Positions 32,991-44,269 of a DNA stretch of 64,000 nucleotides are shown here, piece by piece. Position 1 is the first letter of the stretch. Each line of letters opens with the position of its first letter. The stretch is from Corylus avellana. Lineage: Eukaryota; Streptophyta; Magnoliopsida; Fagales; Betulaceae. The translations under genes were made by a program, and so were the position numbers. The DNA lies in NCBI RefSeq assembly GCF_901000735.1, contig NC_081541.1, positions 22,668,273 through 22,732,272 of the forward strand, given 5' to 3'. The notes under the pieces were generated by a model. The model was not told the DNA's origin. It saw only the letters and a program-made list of their open reading frames with translations, and ran no database searches.

Positions 32991-34071
32991 TCAGTGCTGT
33001 ACAGAAGTAGACGCTTCAGAAGGTGGTTCTATATATTGAACAGATTGAAGTGCCAAATCTTGATCTCTTGGTGCAAAGTTTGTTTCAATGTATGCTTGAC
33101 TCTGTGTCCATTGACTTTGAATGACTAGTCGGTCTAGGGGTTGTGGACCTCCGACGCTCCATGAGGGAATACTTGTGTAATAATGCAGGGCCCAAACCAT
33201 CTTGACTTAAGCTTTCCAAGGAAGAGTTTCAATCTTGAGTTATAGATCAAAACCTTTTGTCCTACTTGAAACTCCTTCCTGACCAGTTGCTTGTCATGGT
33301 ATGCTTTGGTTTTGTCTTTGTAGAGCTTGGCATTCTCATATGCATCACACCTCAGTTCCTCCAGTTCATTTAGTTGGAGCTTCCTTTTGTCACCAGCTTG
33401 CTTCATATCGAAGTTAAACTTTCTGATTGCCCAGTATGCTTTGTGTTCCAATTCAACTGGTAGATGACATGCCTTCTCAAAAACCAAACAATATGGAGAC
33501 ATACCGATAGGTGTCTTGTAAGCAGTCCTATAAGCCCATAGTGCATCATTCAAGTGTAGTGACCAATCCTTCCTATTGGGGTTCACTGTCTTTCCTAGGA
33601 TACCTTTGATCTCTCTGTTGTTGATCTCAACTTGGCCACTGGTTTGAGGATGGTATGGAGTGCCAACCTTATGAGTGATGCCATACTTCTTTATCACAGA
33701 GGGAAAGGCATAGTTTTTGAAGTGGCTCCCTCTATCACTAATGATTGCCATAGGTGTCCTGAATCGAGCAAAGATGTTTTCCTGCAAAAACTTCACAACC
33801 ACTTTATTATCATTAGTCCTTGAGGGGACAACCTCGACCCATTTAGACACATAATCCACACCAACAAGAATATATAGATAACCGAATGAGTTAGGAAATG
33901 GTCCCATGAAGTCAATACCCCAGACATCGAAAGCTGTACAACTTGAATATTTTGCAGTGGCATTTGGTTTCTGGATGAGATGTTACCTGTCCTTTGGCAT
34001 CTATCACAAGAGCTGCAAAACAAGAAAGCATCTTTAAACACATTAGGCCAATAAAAACCAGATTGTAATAC
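32991..34071 (-). pseudogene. Pol: integrase of the minus-strand element
   Basis: On the minus strand the zinc region [10 protein letters not shown] (about 34015) leads into GIDFMGPF near 33915 after a frame change. The open frame 33907-33134 holds [10 protein letters not shown] and [11 protein letters not shown], so the three acidic residues of the DDE triad are present. The C-terminal [11 protein letters not shown] and LKSRWFGPC blocks follow, with another frame change near 33140 and a stop after STSVQH at 32991. It is less damaged than the plus copy but not intact. Confidence 0.87.
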
Positions 34072-35511
34072 CTAAAGTGTTGTTCTCTTGGCCCCAAAGT
34101 GTCCACCACAAGCAAATTGATGACAATGTTGGAAAATACTCAGGTTCTCTTCGTCTGGGACACACCTTCTAATGATTTGATCAGGGCAGAATTTGAACAA
34201 ATAGGGGTCATCCCAATGGTATTGTCTAGATATGGATATTAACCTCTTCCTTTCTTGGCTAGACATACTTGGAGGAAACACCTTGGCAGTGATATAATTT
34301 ACTATATCTGCATACCATGGGAGTTGGATATCAATTGCAAACAATTGTTCATCTGGAAAATTTTCATTCAATGGGAGCTCATCTCCTTCTTCCTCGTAGA
34401 GTAATCTGGATAAGCGATCCGCCACCACATTCTCATTGCTCTTCTTGTCTCTAATCTCAAGGTCAAACTCTTGTAATAATAATACCCATCTGATCAATCT
34501 AGGTTTGGCATCTTTCTTGGAAAACAAATATCTCAACGCAGCATGATTAGTGAATACGATAACCTTAGAACCAATTAGGTACGACTTGAACTTCTCCAAA
34601 GCAAATATGACAACTAATAATTCTTTCTCAGTGGTAGAATAATTTAGCTGGGCATCTTTGAATATTCTAGAAGCATAATAAATTACATGAGGTACCTTCT
34701 GGATTCGTTGACCCAAGATAGCTCCTACTGCAAAGTCATTGGCATCACACATTAGCTCAAAGGGTAGACTCCCATCAGGTGCCCGCATGATTGTTGCAGA
34801 TGTGAGCAGCTTTTTCAGTGTGTTGAAAGCAATCATGCATTCTTTAGTCCATTCAAACTTGGCCTCTTTCCCTAGCAATGCACAGAGGGGTCTAGAGATC
34901 TTGGAGAAATCCTTGATGAACCTTCTATAGAACAATACAATGCCTTGTTGAACCATGAAATGGCATTTTTCCCAATTGAGCACTAGGTTGCATTCTTCAC
35001 ACCTCTTGAGAACATTCTTCAAATGATGGAGGCATTCATCAAAACTAGACCCAAAAACACTAAAGCCATCCATAAATACCTCAATGGTTTTCTCCACCAT
35101 GTCTAAAAAAATGCTCATCATGCATCTCGGGAATGTGGTTGGGGCATTGCATAAGCCAAATGACATCCTTCTGTAGGCGAATGTGCCAAAAGGACATGTG
35201 AAGGTGGTCTTCTCTTGATCTTCTGCTGCTATTGCAATCTGATTATAGCCATTGTACCCATCCAAGAAACAATAATGGCTATGGCTAGCTAACCTCTCTA
35301 GCATTTGATTAATGAATGGTAATGGAAAATGGTCTTTTCTGGTTACCTTGTTAAATCTTCTGTAATCGATGCATACCCTCCACCCTGTGGTTACTTTTGT
35401 GGGTATCAGCTCATCATCTTCATTCTTTACCACTGTGATCCCACTCTTTTTGGGCAGTACTTGGACTAGACTGACCCAATTACTGTCTGAGATGGGATAG
35501 ATGATGCCCAC
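34072..35511 (-). pseudogene. Pol: RT, RNase H and integrase zinc region, open but damaged
   Basis: A 479-codon open frame covers RT ([28 protein letters not shown]), RNase H ([42 protein letters not shown]) and the integrase HHCC start ([14 protein letters not shown]). Two lesions remove activity despite the open frame. The catalytic FMDD is FMDG (Gly codon 35064-35066). About 39 codons between the RT thumb and FYRRFIKDF are missing at about 34930. RNase H also has Asn for the usual Asp in FTDH. It continues upstream to protease in another frame. Confidence 0.88.
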
Positions 35512-37100
35512 ATCTAGTAGTTTTAAGACCTCTGCCTTACTACCTCCTTCATGTGAGGATTGAGTCTTCTCTGCGCATCCCTGGTTGGCTTTACTTCATC
35601 TTCGAGGAAGATCTGATGCATGAACTTAGCTGGACTTATTCCTTTGATGTCAGCAATGGTCCACCCAAAGCAGTTTCATGTTCTCCAAGAATTCTCAACA
35701 GCTTTTCTTCTTCCCCACAACTCAGATTTGTAGTAATGATGACTGGTAATGTTTTGTTTTCTCCTAACTATGCATATTTTAGGTGCTCTGACAATTGCTT
35801 CAATTCCAACTTGGGTGCCTAGACAATAGAAGGAACCAGAGAGGTATTAGTAGGCTTAAGAATCTCAAAGGGAGGAGTATACTTATTTGAGTATTTTGGA
35901 GAAGCCTCAAGGGGATGCACTGTTTCATTGATGTCATTAGTAACATCTTTAGATTTTGGCTCAATATCCTGCCTTGTAAAACTATGGGTGAGGGTGGCCT
36001 CCAATGGATCTTTATGTTGGTCCTGCAAAACTGTCTCACTAATATCTTGGATCATACAAACATCAAAACATTCTAAATCTTCTCGAGGTAATTTCAATGC
36101 ATCGAATATTTTGAATCCTATTGTCTCACCATTTACCTTCATGCTCCCAAAACCCTTTTTCACACCTATTGTAGTGTCAGCAGTTCTCATAAAGGGTCTT
36201 CCTAAGATAATAGGTAAAGGTGATGGCATAGGTGATTCTTCTACATCTAATACAATGAAATCAGCAGGTACAATGAATGTACCTACCTTTACCAAAACAT
36301 CCTCAAGTATACCTCTTGGTCTTTCAATGCTTCTGCCTACCAATTGCAAGGGGATTGAGGTGGATTGAAGCTCCTCCAAACCCAGCTTTTCATATACAGT
36401 GTAAGGTAGCAAATTAACCCCCGCTCCTAGATCCAGTAGTGCCTTTTCAAAAGAATGGTCTCCTATCTAGCAAGGAATGGTAAAACTGCCTAGGTCTGTT
36501 AGCTTTGGTGGTAATTTTCTTAACAAGACTGCACTTACCTCTTCTATTAAGGCCACTGTCTCATACTCCTGAAACTTCCTTTTGTTAGTGCAATAATCCT
36601 TTAAAATTTTAGCATATGAAGGAATCTATTTAATTGCATCTAATAAAGGAATGTTAATTTCTACTTTCCTCAAGGTCTCAAAGATATCCATGAGTTGCTT
36701 TTCTTTCTTTGGTTTGACTAACCTTTGGGGCAAAGGGGGTGCATGTACCTTCTCTATTTTACTTACCTTGGAAGTTGAAGCTTCATCTGGAGATGCTTGA
36801 GGTGGCTCTTAAGTTCCAATGACCTTGCCATTTTTGAAAACTGTGACTGCTTTCATTTGTTGGTGACCCCCTGGATTGGGTATTGTTTGGGCTGGAAATT
36901 CTTCCAGCTTTCTTTCACTTAGCTCCTTTGCCATCTGGCCCATTTGCACTTCCAGTCTTTGGACAGCTTGCTCAGTCTTTTAAATGGACTGCTCATGCTT
37001 GGCATTGGTTTGTTTTTGATTAGTCATGAATTGCTATTGAGAAGTCATGAACTGCTGTTGAGAAGTCACCAGGGTGTGTATCATATTCTCCAGTTGGTTC
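35512..37100 (-). pseudogene. Pol: protease region of the minus-strand element
   Basis: The protease core lies near 36470-36380. The active-site DLGAGVNLLP-like stretch spans the boundary of the open frame 36412-35819, with a TAG just upstream (near 36467). Downstream the linker matches 12300-12720 in the plus copy (LGRPFMRTADTTIGVKKG, CFDVCMIQ, then FTRQDIEP). Several stops interrupt it, for example near 35820 and 36630. Upstream, 36640-37100 is the Gag-pol linker with a conserved LVKPKKEKQLMDIFE-like block. Confidence 0.8.
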
Positions 37101-38279
37101 AATTTTAACTCTTAAGTTGGCTGGCTTGCTTGTTGGGGATCCTTTTTTTGTCCTTGATTGTTACTCCAGGAGAAATCCGGGTGGTTTTACCATCCTGGAT
37201 TGTAAGTGTTGGAGTATGGATTGTTCTTGTGGGGGTAATTGTTTTGTCCCACATAATGTGCTTGCTCCTGATCTGCATATGAATATAAAGGGCAAGTTTC
37301 AGTAGTATTACCTACTTGAGAACATATGGCACATATCTGGAATTGGGTGTCTGGCTGATTGGGAGAGATGTTCTGAGTAGTCATGGCGTTGACAAGCATA
37401 AGGAATGCCTTCTGCATGGTAGCCATCTGATTTTGCACTCTGCTATTTTCTTCATTCTTGCCTTTGCTCCTTACACCTTGCCTCCTTCTGGATGGGAATT
37501 GTTGGGTGTGTTCACTCAACATCTCAAAGATCCTTATGGCTTCCGCACTGCTCTTTTCCGTCAGCATACCTCCACAAGCTGTATCCACAATACCCTTGTT
37601 AGTATCATCTAAACCTTTTTAGAAAATTTGTACTTAATCATCTTGAAGGATGTTGTGATGTGGGCATTTTAGAAGCAATGAATTGAAGTGATCCCGTGCC
37701 TCGAAGAATAGATCTCCATCTTGTTGTTGGAACATTTGAAGTACCCTTTTAAGTTGTCTTGTCTTCTGAGCTAGGAAAAACTTCTTCAAAAACTTGGTGG
37801 CTAATTCTTCCCAAGTATGAGGCAAAGAATTATACAACAGTTTAGCATTATCTTTCAAAGAGAAAAGGAAAGAGGACTAACCTGAGTCTCTCTGGAGTTA
37901 GGCCTTGGACATGCTGCAACTTGCATAAATCAAAGAATTCTTTAAGATGCAAGTTGGGATCCTCAGTAGTTGTGCCTCTGAAGTGAGTCAATGCATTAAG
38001 GATTTGAGGAGAAATATAATAGTTGCCTTCCACCTCTGATTGATATGCTATGCATGAGGGTTGCTAGAGGTTTGCTGGAACGAATGCCTGCATCATCAGT
38101 CTCCGCACCGGTGGTGGATTTACCTCCAATGGTCTTGGCCCAATTGGATTCTCTTGCAAATCTTCGATCTCAATTTCTTCCTCTTCTTCTTTGTCTCTAG
38201 GTAGTTGTGGAATTGCCAGCTCAATTTCAGGATCGAGTGGAATGACGATTGAGTCTTGAGATCGACGACCTTGCATCAA
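37101..38279 (-). pseudogene. Athila-like Gag of the minus-strand element, degenerate
   Basis: It starts MMQGRRSQDS at 38279, followed by an acidic stretch. The capsid-type domain (38033-37634) carries EFFDLCKLQHVQGLTPERLRL, WEELATKFLKKFF and DHFNSLLLKCPHHN, in two frames. The next open stretch (37588-37187) has TACGGMLTEKSSAEA and a CX2CX9C knuckle-like block CAICSQVGNTTETC, where the family His is Asn, then YSNTYNPGW. Comparison with the NC-type ORFs shows that those correspond only to this last part. Confidence 0.84.
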
Positions 38280-38521
38280 TTGAATTGCTTTTTCAGTCAG
38301 GTAGCTTCAGTGCTGCTAGTCCGGATGCTCCATGGAACTGCACTCAATCGCACTTGGCTGACGTTCGATCGCAATCACACAATGCTAGTCCGCAACCTGA
38401 AACAGAAAACCAAAAAATTCAAGAATTAGTAGAAAATCTTTTTGACAAAAACAAAATTGAAAATTGAAAATTAAAATAACACAACTAAAGGAAAATAAAT
38501 TTTAAACAAAATTCGCCGCAG
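38280..38521 (-). other. 5' leader of the minus-strand element
   Basis: Leader with two to three CGATCG-type motifs at 38335-38385 (for example CACTCAATCGCACTTGGCTGAC, then GTTCGATCGCAATC). It is equivalent in position to 10160-10225. No gene. Confidence 0.5.
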
Positions 38522-38539
38522 TCCCCTGCAACGGTGCCA
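38522..38539 (-). other. Primer binding site, tRNA-Asp type
   Basis: Element sense TGGCACCGTTGCAGGGGA, two mismatches to the perfect site at 26284. It is adjacent to the LTR at 38546. Confidence 0.82.
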
Positions 38540-38545
38540 AAAACT

Positions 38546-39888
38546 TGTTGTTCCACAATTACCCACCTAAATTAATAAGCAAATAACTGGATGTTTTACC
38601 CGCAAGTGGACAAGGTCAACATAGTAGTATAGTGTGCAAATACGGGGTCATTTCCATGAGGACTGCTGAATCTTGCCTAAAATTAATTCCCAATGTGAAA
38701 TAAAACAATTGATAATGATAAAAAGGTAGGGCTTTGATATCCACCACTAATTATATTTAGCTAATATATCAATATGCCAATGTTTTGATTATGTTATGAA
38801 TATCTAATATTTGTCAACCTAAGGGCATTGGTGTCTACTCCTTAAGCTATTGATTTCCCTAAGCAATGAATTAGGCATGGTGTCTACTCTAATTCTTTTC
38901 TTTCTTAAAGGATTTAGTATGGGTGTCTACTAAGTTGTTCTTTTAAAAAGCACAAATCTATGAAAATCGACAAACACATGAGGCCTAGGGCACGGGTGTC
39001 TACTCTCGGTTCCCCATGTTGATTAACCCAAGAATCTGGTGTAGATATCTTTTGTTACTTATGTTAAACCCAAGACTCGGTCATCCAAATTGATTTAACT
39101 AACTAATCCATACGGCATGCACATATTGATCAGGCACACACATATGAGGAATTCATGAAACTAGGTATTAATCAAGTTAGACACCATAACAAGATCATCA
39201 CAAAGGCGCCAATATTGAATATTAACAAAACATAATTAGGGCTTTAATCTAGCCCTACTAAATAAATTAGCTACACATAGAGTTGATATTAGGCATCTTC
39301 ATAAGATAAAAGAAAAGAAAGGAAAAGAATAAACCCGAGACTTGAACTTGAAGAGCTCCAATTCTTCTCCTTACATAGCATACCTATTCTAGAGGCTTAA
39401 GTGTCTATTTATAAGCTTTAGAAGTCATTGACAAACTAGTAAACCTAGGAATTTTTTAGGGTTTGAAAACCTATTACAATTGGGAGTTGGAAAACCCTAA
39501 TATGGAAAGAATGACAATCTGGTAGCCACTTGATATGTCTTCTGCACATAGGTGCGATCGATCGCAACCCGTGTGCGCTCGATCGCAGGTCTACGATCGA
39601 GCCTCTTTTGCTTTGCGCTCAAACGCTAATTGCCTGCTTCGTGCTGTGTCTTCTCTAGTACTGCGCTCAATCGCAGGTAACCTATGATCAATCATAGTGT
39701 TAGGGGCTCCCACTTTTACCATCTTCTCTTTTTGAGCCCAAATCTTCCAGATTTACTTCATTTCCTTCCAAGAGCCTACAAAAGTATGAAAAACACAAAA
39801 ATGAATTAAAATGACCTAATTTACTAAAACCAAAGGATTAAAATATGCAAGTTAAGGGCTGAAAATATGAATATTTTAGCACTTAACA
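38546..39888 (-). repeat. 5' LTR of the minus-strand Athila-like element
   Basis: This 1343-bp LTR runs TGTTGTTCCACAATTACC to ACTTAACA. The minus-sense TATA-type box lies near 39407-39415. The CGATCG array is at 39550-39690, with the perfect palindromes 39553-39566 and 39574-39587. It abuts the gag of the enclosing element at 39889. Confidence 0.87.
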
Positions 39889-40695
39889 CGGCTTTTTCAT
39901 GATAGAAGGTGCATTCTCCATGTAATGCTCATTAGGATTGGTCACCAACTGATTTTGACACTCTTCTTCTTTTTCTTCTTTAAGTGTATCTAATTTTTCC
40001 TTGAGGTGGGCCTCCATCCATTCAAATGATTGCTCTCCTTCCTCCATGTGGCTAAGATGAGGTGCCGCATGTTTTGTAAAGTCAGCATACTGTTTTTCTA
40101 AAGTAGCAATTGCTTCATCTAAGGCAGGCCTTTTGAGAGGAGGTAGTTCTTGTTGATATTGTTGATCTGGATATGAATTCAAATGGTCATATATGGGAGA
40201 TGGCTTCTCTTCTTGGTATTGTGGAGGCCAATAGGTAGAAGATGACTCCTCTTGATTTGCTTCTTCTTCTTTGAGACTATTGCCTTTCAGGTTGAAGTAG
40301 TTCTTCATCTCCTCAGATGCTTGCTGTGTAGTCTTAATCAATGTATTTATCATATCTATAAGAGAAGGTTGGTTCAGCTTGACATTGATGTTGTGGAGCT
40401 AATTGAGAGGAATATGCATAATCATAGAATTGCTGATATGAGTGATGTTGCAATCCCTGAGATTGTTGACCATGAATTCCGGGAGCTTGAACTTGCCATG
40501 AGAGATTGGACTGTTGGCTCCATGTTGGGTTACAGGAATCAAAATAGCGGCTGTTCCCCGGTTTAAAGAATGATGTGTTCTTATGCCCATTAAATTTGTT
40601 AAAAATTTGTCTCATTGAAGGCATTCTCTAACATGGTGATAAGAGTCATGGCATAAAGAACATGGTCCATGGGGTGTCGGAACGCCTCCCCACAT
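39889..40695 (-). pseudogene. NC-type Gag ORF of the enclosing Athila-like element
   Basis: The minus-strand ATG near 40695 opens MWGGVPTPHG and a CX2CX4HX4C knuckle (CSLCHDSYHHVREC), then meets a TGA. The rest continues in shifted frames (40624-40334 and 40353-39883). It encodes a Tyr/Gln/Ser-rich stretch with WSQQSNLSWQVQAPG, a Pro/Tyr region, and a Glu-rich coiled coil (LEKQYADFTKHA, MEAHLKEKLDTLKEEKEEE). It ends where the LTR at 39888 was inserted. It has the same architecture as 15543 and 26685, so a third family carries the capsid-less protein. Confidence 0.7.
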
Positions 40696-41052
40696 ATGTG
40701 AATAAAATAACAAAAGGTTAAAATAAAATGGAAAAAATGAAATTTAAAAAAGAATACTTACTAATATGTAGTAGATTCAAATGACCCTACATGAAACAAA
40801 AGAAAAAAAATCAGATCTATAGTTAGTGCAGTAACTGTGCTGCTCACTGGATGTGTGGTGCGCTCGATCGCACTTGTGCACTCGATCGCCCTAGTTGGGC
40901 ACTCAAGCGCACCTTCAATAGCAAAATAGGAACTGTGAAAAAATAGAAAAACAGAAAAGTTTAAAACAAAAATAAATTAAAGGAAAAAAACAAAATTGAA
41001 AATTAGAATAACACAACTAAAAGAAATTAATTCTAAACAAAATTTGCCGCAA
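40696..41052 (-). other. 5' leader of the enclosing element
   Basis: A-rich leader. It has one exact TGCGCTCGATCGCA at 40859-40872 and two degenerate units up to 40915. No gene. Confidence 0.55.
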
Positions 41053-41070
41053 TCCCTGGCAACGGCGCCA
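41053..41070 (-). other. Primer binding site, tRNA-Asp type
   Basis: Element sense TGGCGCCGTTGCCAGGGA, one mismatch to the perfect tRNA-Asp complement, 6 nt from the LTR. Confidence 0.88.
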
Positions 41071-41076
41071 AAAACT

Positions 41077-42388
41077 TGTTGTCACAATTACCTACCTAAA
41101 TTAATAGGCAAATAATTGGATGTTTTACCCGCAAGTGCACAAGGTCAACACAGTAGTATAGGGAGCAAGTACGGGGTCATTCCCACGAGGATTGCTAAAT
41201 TTTGCTTAAAATTAATTCCAAAAATAAAATAAAACAAAGATTGGATTTAAGTTGATAATGATAAAGAGGTAGGGCTTTGATATCCACCACTAATTATATT
41301 TAGCTAATATATCAATATGCCAATGTTTTGATCATATTATGAATACCTAATGTTTGACAACCTAAGGGTATGGGTGTCTACTCCTTAAGCTATTGATTTC
41401 CCTAAGCAACGAATTAGGCACGGATGTCTACTCTAATTCTTTTCTTTCTTAAAAGATTTAGCATGGGTGTCTACTAAGTTTTTCTTTAAGAAAGCATAAA
41501 ACTGTGGAAATTAACAAACACACGAGGCCTAGAGCATGGGTGCTACTCTCGGTTTCCTATGTTGATTAACCCAAGAACCTGGTGTGGATTTCTTTTGTTA
41601 CTTTTACTAAACCCAAGACTCAGTCATACAAATTGATTTAACTAACTAGTCCATACCACATGCATATGTTGATCAGGCACACACATATGATGAATTCATG
41701 AAAACAGGAATTAATCAATTTAGATATCACAACAAGATCATCACAAGGGCGCCAATACTGAATATCAACTAAACATAACTAGGGCTTCAATCTAACCCTA
41801 CTAAATAAATTAGTTACACATAATTAAAATAAAACTAACAGAAAAGGGAAAGAAAGAACCGGAAACCGCTCCTAGAAGTAGCCTTTAATTCCTCCCCCAA
41901 AGTTGTGTCTTTTCCAGCTTGATTATTCTCATGGTTTAGAGGTCTATTTATAGGGCTTTAGAAGTCCTTGTTACACTAGTGAACCTAGTCAATTCGTAGG
42001 GTTTTAGTCCTATTACAAGTGGGACTTGAAAAACCCTAATATGGAAGGAAAGGGAGTTTGTCTACAGCTTCTAGAATTCTTCAGCGAACGGGTGCGATCG
42101 ATCACAACCTGTGTGCAATCGATCTCAGATTGCCGCTTCAGGCTTTGTCTTCTCTGGTAGTGCGCTCGATCGCAAGGAACCTGCGATCGATCACACTGTC
42201 AGGGGCTCCAACTTTTCCCATTTTCTCTCTTTTAGCCCAAATCTTCCACATTTACTTTTTTTTCTTCCAAAAGCCTACAGAAACAAGGAAAACACTAAAA
42301 GGAACTAAAATGGCATGAATTAACTAAAACTAAAGGATTAAAACATTTAAGTTAAGGGCTAAAAATATGAATATTTTAGCACTTAACA
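41077..42388 (-). repeat. 5' LTR of the enclosing Athila-like element
   Basis: This 1312-bp partner of 3380-4681 ends ACTTAACA followed by the duplication GCTTT (42389-42393). The minus-sense TATA-type box is near 41945-41955. The CGATCG array is at 42090-42200. Confidence 0.88.
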
Positions 42389-42393
42389 GCTTT

Positions 42394-43929
42394 CCACAAC
42401 TTGAACTTGGCAAACGTTTCTCATCAATAAAGATTACGAAGTACAAATGTCCTCCCCATGATGCTGTCCTCATAGGTCCCCAAACATCAGAATGAACATA
42501 GTCCAAAATTTCCTCTGTCTTGTGTGTGACTATCTTGAATTGCACCCAATTCTATTTCCCCAAAACACTGAACTTACAGAAATCAAGTTTGCTTATTTTG
42601 ACACCCTTCAACAGATTTCTCTTATGAAGCTCCAACATGCCCTGCTCACCTATATAACCCAAACGCATATGCCACAAAACAGTACAATTAGACTCAAACT
42701 CTACAGAGGCGATTCCACCTACAACTATACTTCCCAACAGTTTATAGATTTTCTTTGAATTTTTCTGCCCCTTCATCATTACCATCGCACCCTTAGTCAC
42801 CTTCATTACTCCACCTTCAGACTTATAACCATAGCCGTTTGAGTCTAAGGTGTCTAATGAAATCAAATTCTTTTCCACATCCGGTACATGTCTAGCATCA
42901 CATAACGTTCTAACCACACCATCAAACATTTTAATTCTAATATTACCTATGCCAGTAATTTTGCATTATGCACCATTACCCATAGTAACTATACTAGAAT
43001 TAATTGACCTATAGGTGTCAAACCAATCTCTGTTGGACGTCATGTGAAACGAACATGCTGAGTCCAGAATCCAAGAATCCAGAAGATGCTCTGAATTAGA
43101 TGCAACAAAAAGCATATCACCTACAGCATTGTCTGAATTGTCTTCCATTACGTTCACAGATTTTGAGCCTTCTTTCTTGTCGTCCTTGATCTTCTTCCAG
43201 TCCAGACAGTCTCACTTTATGTGCCCTTTCTTTCTGCACTTATAACAGAGGATGTCCTTCCTCCTTCTGGACTTTAACCGAGGATTCTTGCCTTTCAAAT
43301 CACCCTGTTACTGCTTCTTCCACGCTCATAGTTACCCTTTACAACTAGTCCTTCCCCTTGAGATTTATCATCAATGTTTTTCTTCCTTTAATGAAATACC
43401 AACAGGGCTCCTGTAACGTCCTCTAACTCCAAGGACTCTTTTCCCCATGTTAGGGTTGTAACCAGATTCTTATACGTAGGAGAAGTTAGGAGTGAATTCA
43501 TCAGCATCAACGCCTTGTCTTCATCTTCGAACTTCACATCAACCCTCTTCAGATCTCTGATTATCTAATTGAATGCGTTGATGTGTTGGCTCAGATCTGA
43601 GGCCTCCGCCATCTTCAAGCCGTACAACCATTGCTTTAGATAGAGCTTGTTCGTCAATGACTTTGACATATACCGACTTTCCAGTTTCAACCAAGTTGCC
43701 ACTAGAGATTCTTTGTCCATGACGTGATACATCATGTCATCTCCCAAGCAAAGCTGAATAGTAGCTTTCGCTTTAGTCTCAAGTTCCATCCAATCTATGT
43801 CCGCCATCCATTCATCGTCCCTTGTTGCACCAACAAATACTTGATACGTCTCAGCCATAATTCAAAATTACTAGATCCATCAAACTTCATTATGTCGAAC
43901 TTTGCAAAAGATGTACCAACCCCAGCCAT
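42394..43929 (-). pseudogene. Copia gag, protease and integrase N-terminus, degenerate
   Basis: On the minus strand gag starts at the ATG 43929 (MAGVGTSFAKFDIMKFDG), shifts frame near 43810, and carries a UBN2-type block (WLKLESRYMSKSLTNKLYLK). A knuckle region with stops lies around 43210-43330. The protease motif WILDSACSFHMTS is near 43060. The GAG-pre-integrase region (42929-42552) has LWHMRLGYIGEQGM. Integrase begins DYVHSDVWGP (first Asp) and GHLYFVIFIDE, then breaks at the GCTTT insertion site and continues at 3374. Multiple lesions make it non-functional. Confidence 0.87.
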
Positions 43930-43939
43930 CGTAGATTAG

Positions 43940-43951
43940 GCTCTGATACCA
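43940..43951 (-). other. Copia primer binding site, initiator tRNA-Met
   Basis: Element sense TGGTATCAGAGC, the canonical complement of initiator tRNA-Met. It lies 2 nt from the LTR and 10 nt before the gag ATG. Confidence 0.9.
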
Positions 43952-43953
43952 AT

Positions 43954-44269
43954 TGTTGTTAGTGGGCACAATAATTGATGAACAATATAGAATCAAAAAA
44001 AAGAGAGATTAAGAGAGAGAGAGTCGGCACACAAATTTACGTGGTTCGACAATTTGCCTATGTCCACAGAGAGGCGGTTGTATTTTTACTCTTAATAATT
44101 CAGGGTTACATCGTACATATATATAGAAAAATCGTAAACCCTACTTGTACGGACTTATTAAGGAAATTCCCAAAATACCCCGCTCTATGAACGTCGCTAG
44201 CGTGACATTCACTCTGCTCCCGTCTACTTGCCCTTCCACTAATATTAATATGAGCCACCAATTCCAACA
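43954..44269 (-). repeat. Copia 5' LTR
   Basis: This 316-bp LTR is the partner of 656-970. A TATATATA run at about 44115-44124 is the likely promoter core. ATTAT at 44270-44274 is the right copy of the target duplication. Confidence 0.87.

Larger units (their letters stand above)
24219..39888 (-). mobile_element. Autonomous-type Athila-like element, minus strand, dead
   Basis: 5' LTR 38546-39888, primer site 38522-38539, gag, protease, RT, RNase H, integrase, 3' noncoding, then 3' LTR in two pieces (24219-24760 and 30895-31509) split by the element at 24761-30889. It is a close relative of the plus copy at 8679-24218, and the two lie in inverted orientation. The outer end of the 3' LTR is missing about 170 bp, so the CGGCT at 39889-39893 has no partner. 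Confidence 0.86.
3380..42388 (-). mobile_element. Athila-like non-autonomous element inserted in copia integrase
   Basis: The element is bounded by LTRs 3380-4681 and 41077-42388, with termini TGTTGTC...ACTTAACA and the 5-bp duplication GCTTT. Its own internal DNA is seen only as 3' noncoding sequence (4682-5637) and as primer site, leader and NC-type gag (39889-41076). Everything between is later insertions and rearrangement. It resembles the pol-less families at 13785 and 24761 in coding content but uses the LTR type of the autonomous copies. The middle of its internal region appears to have been lost, because the duplications flanking the inner block (GAGGC at 5633, CGGCT at 39889) do not match. 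Confidence 0.85.
656..44269 (-). mobile_element. Ty1/copia retrotransposon, minus strand, split by a 39-kb nested insertion
   Basis: The two LTRs (656-970 and 43954-44269) start TGTTGTT and end CCAACA as read on the plus strand. A primer site for initiator tRNA-Met lies at 43940-43951. On the minus strand the order is gag, protease, integrase, RT and RNase H, which is the copia order. Without the insert at 3380-42388 the element would be about 4.6 kb. The LTRs differ by roughly one base in seven by eye, so it is old. The coding region is full of stops and frameshifts. The gag ATG is only about 10 nt from the primer site, as in Ale/Retrofit-type elements, but lineage is not settled. Confidence 0.88.

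Noticed and set aside
5638..39888. A single element bounded by the LTRs at 5638 and 38546-39888
   Set aside because: The outer flanks (GAGGC and CGGCT) do not match, and the interior contains two further inverted autonomous copies, so these LTRs are not a pair.
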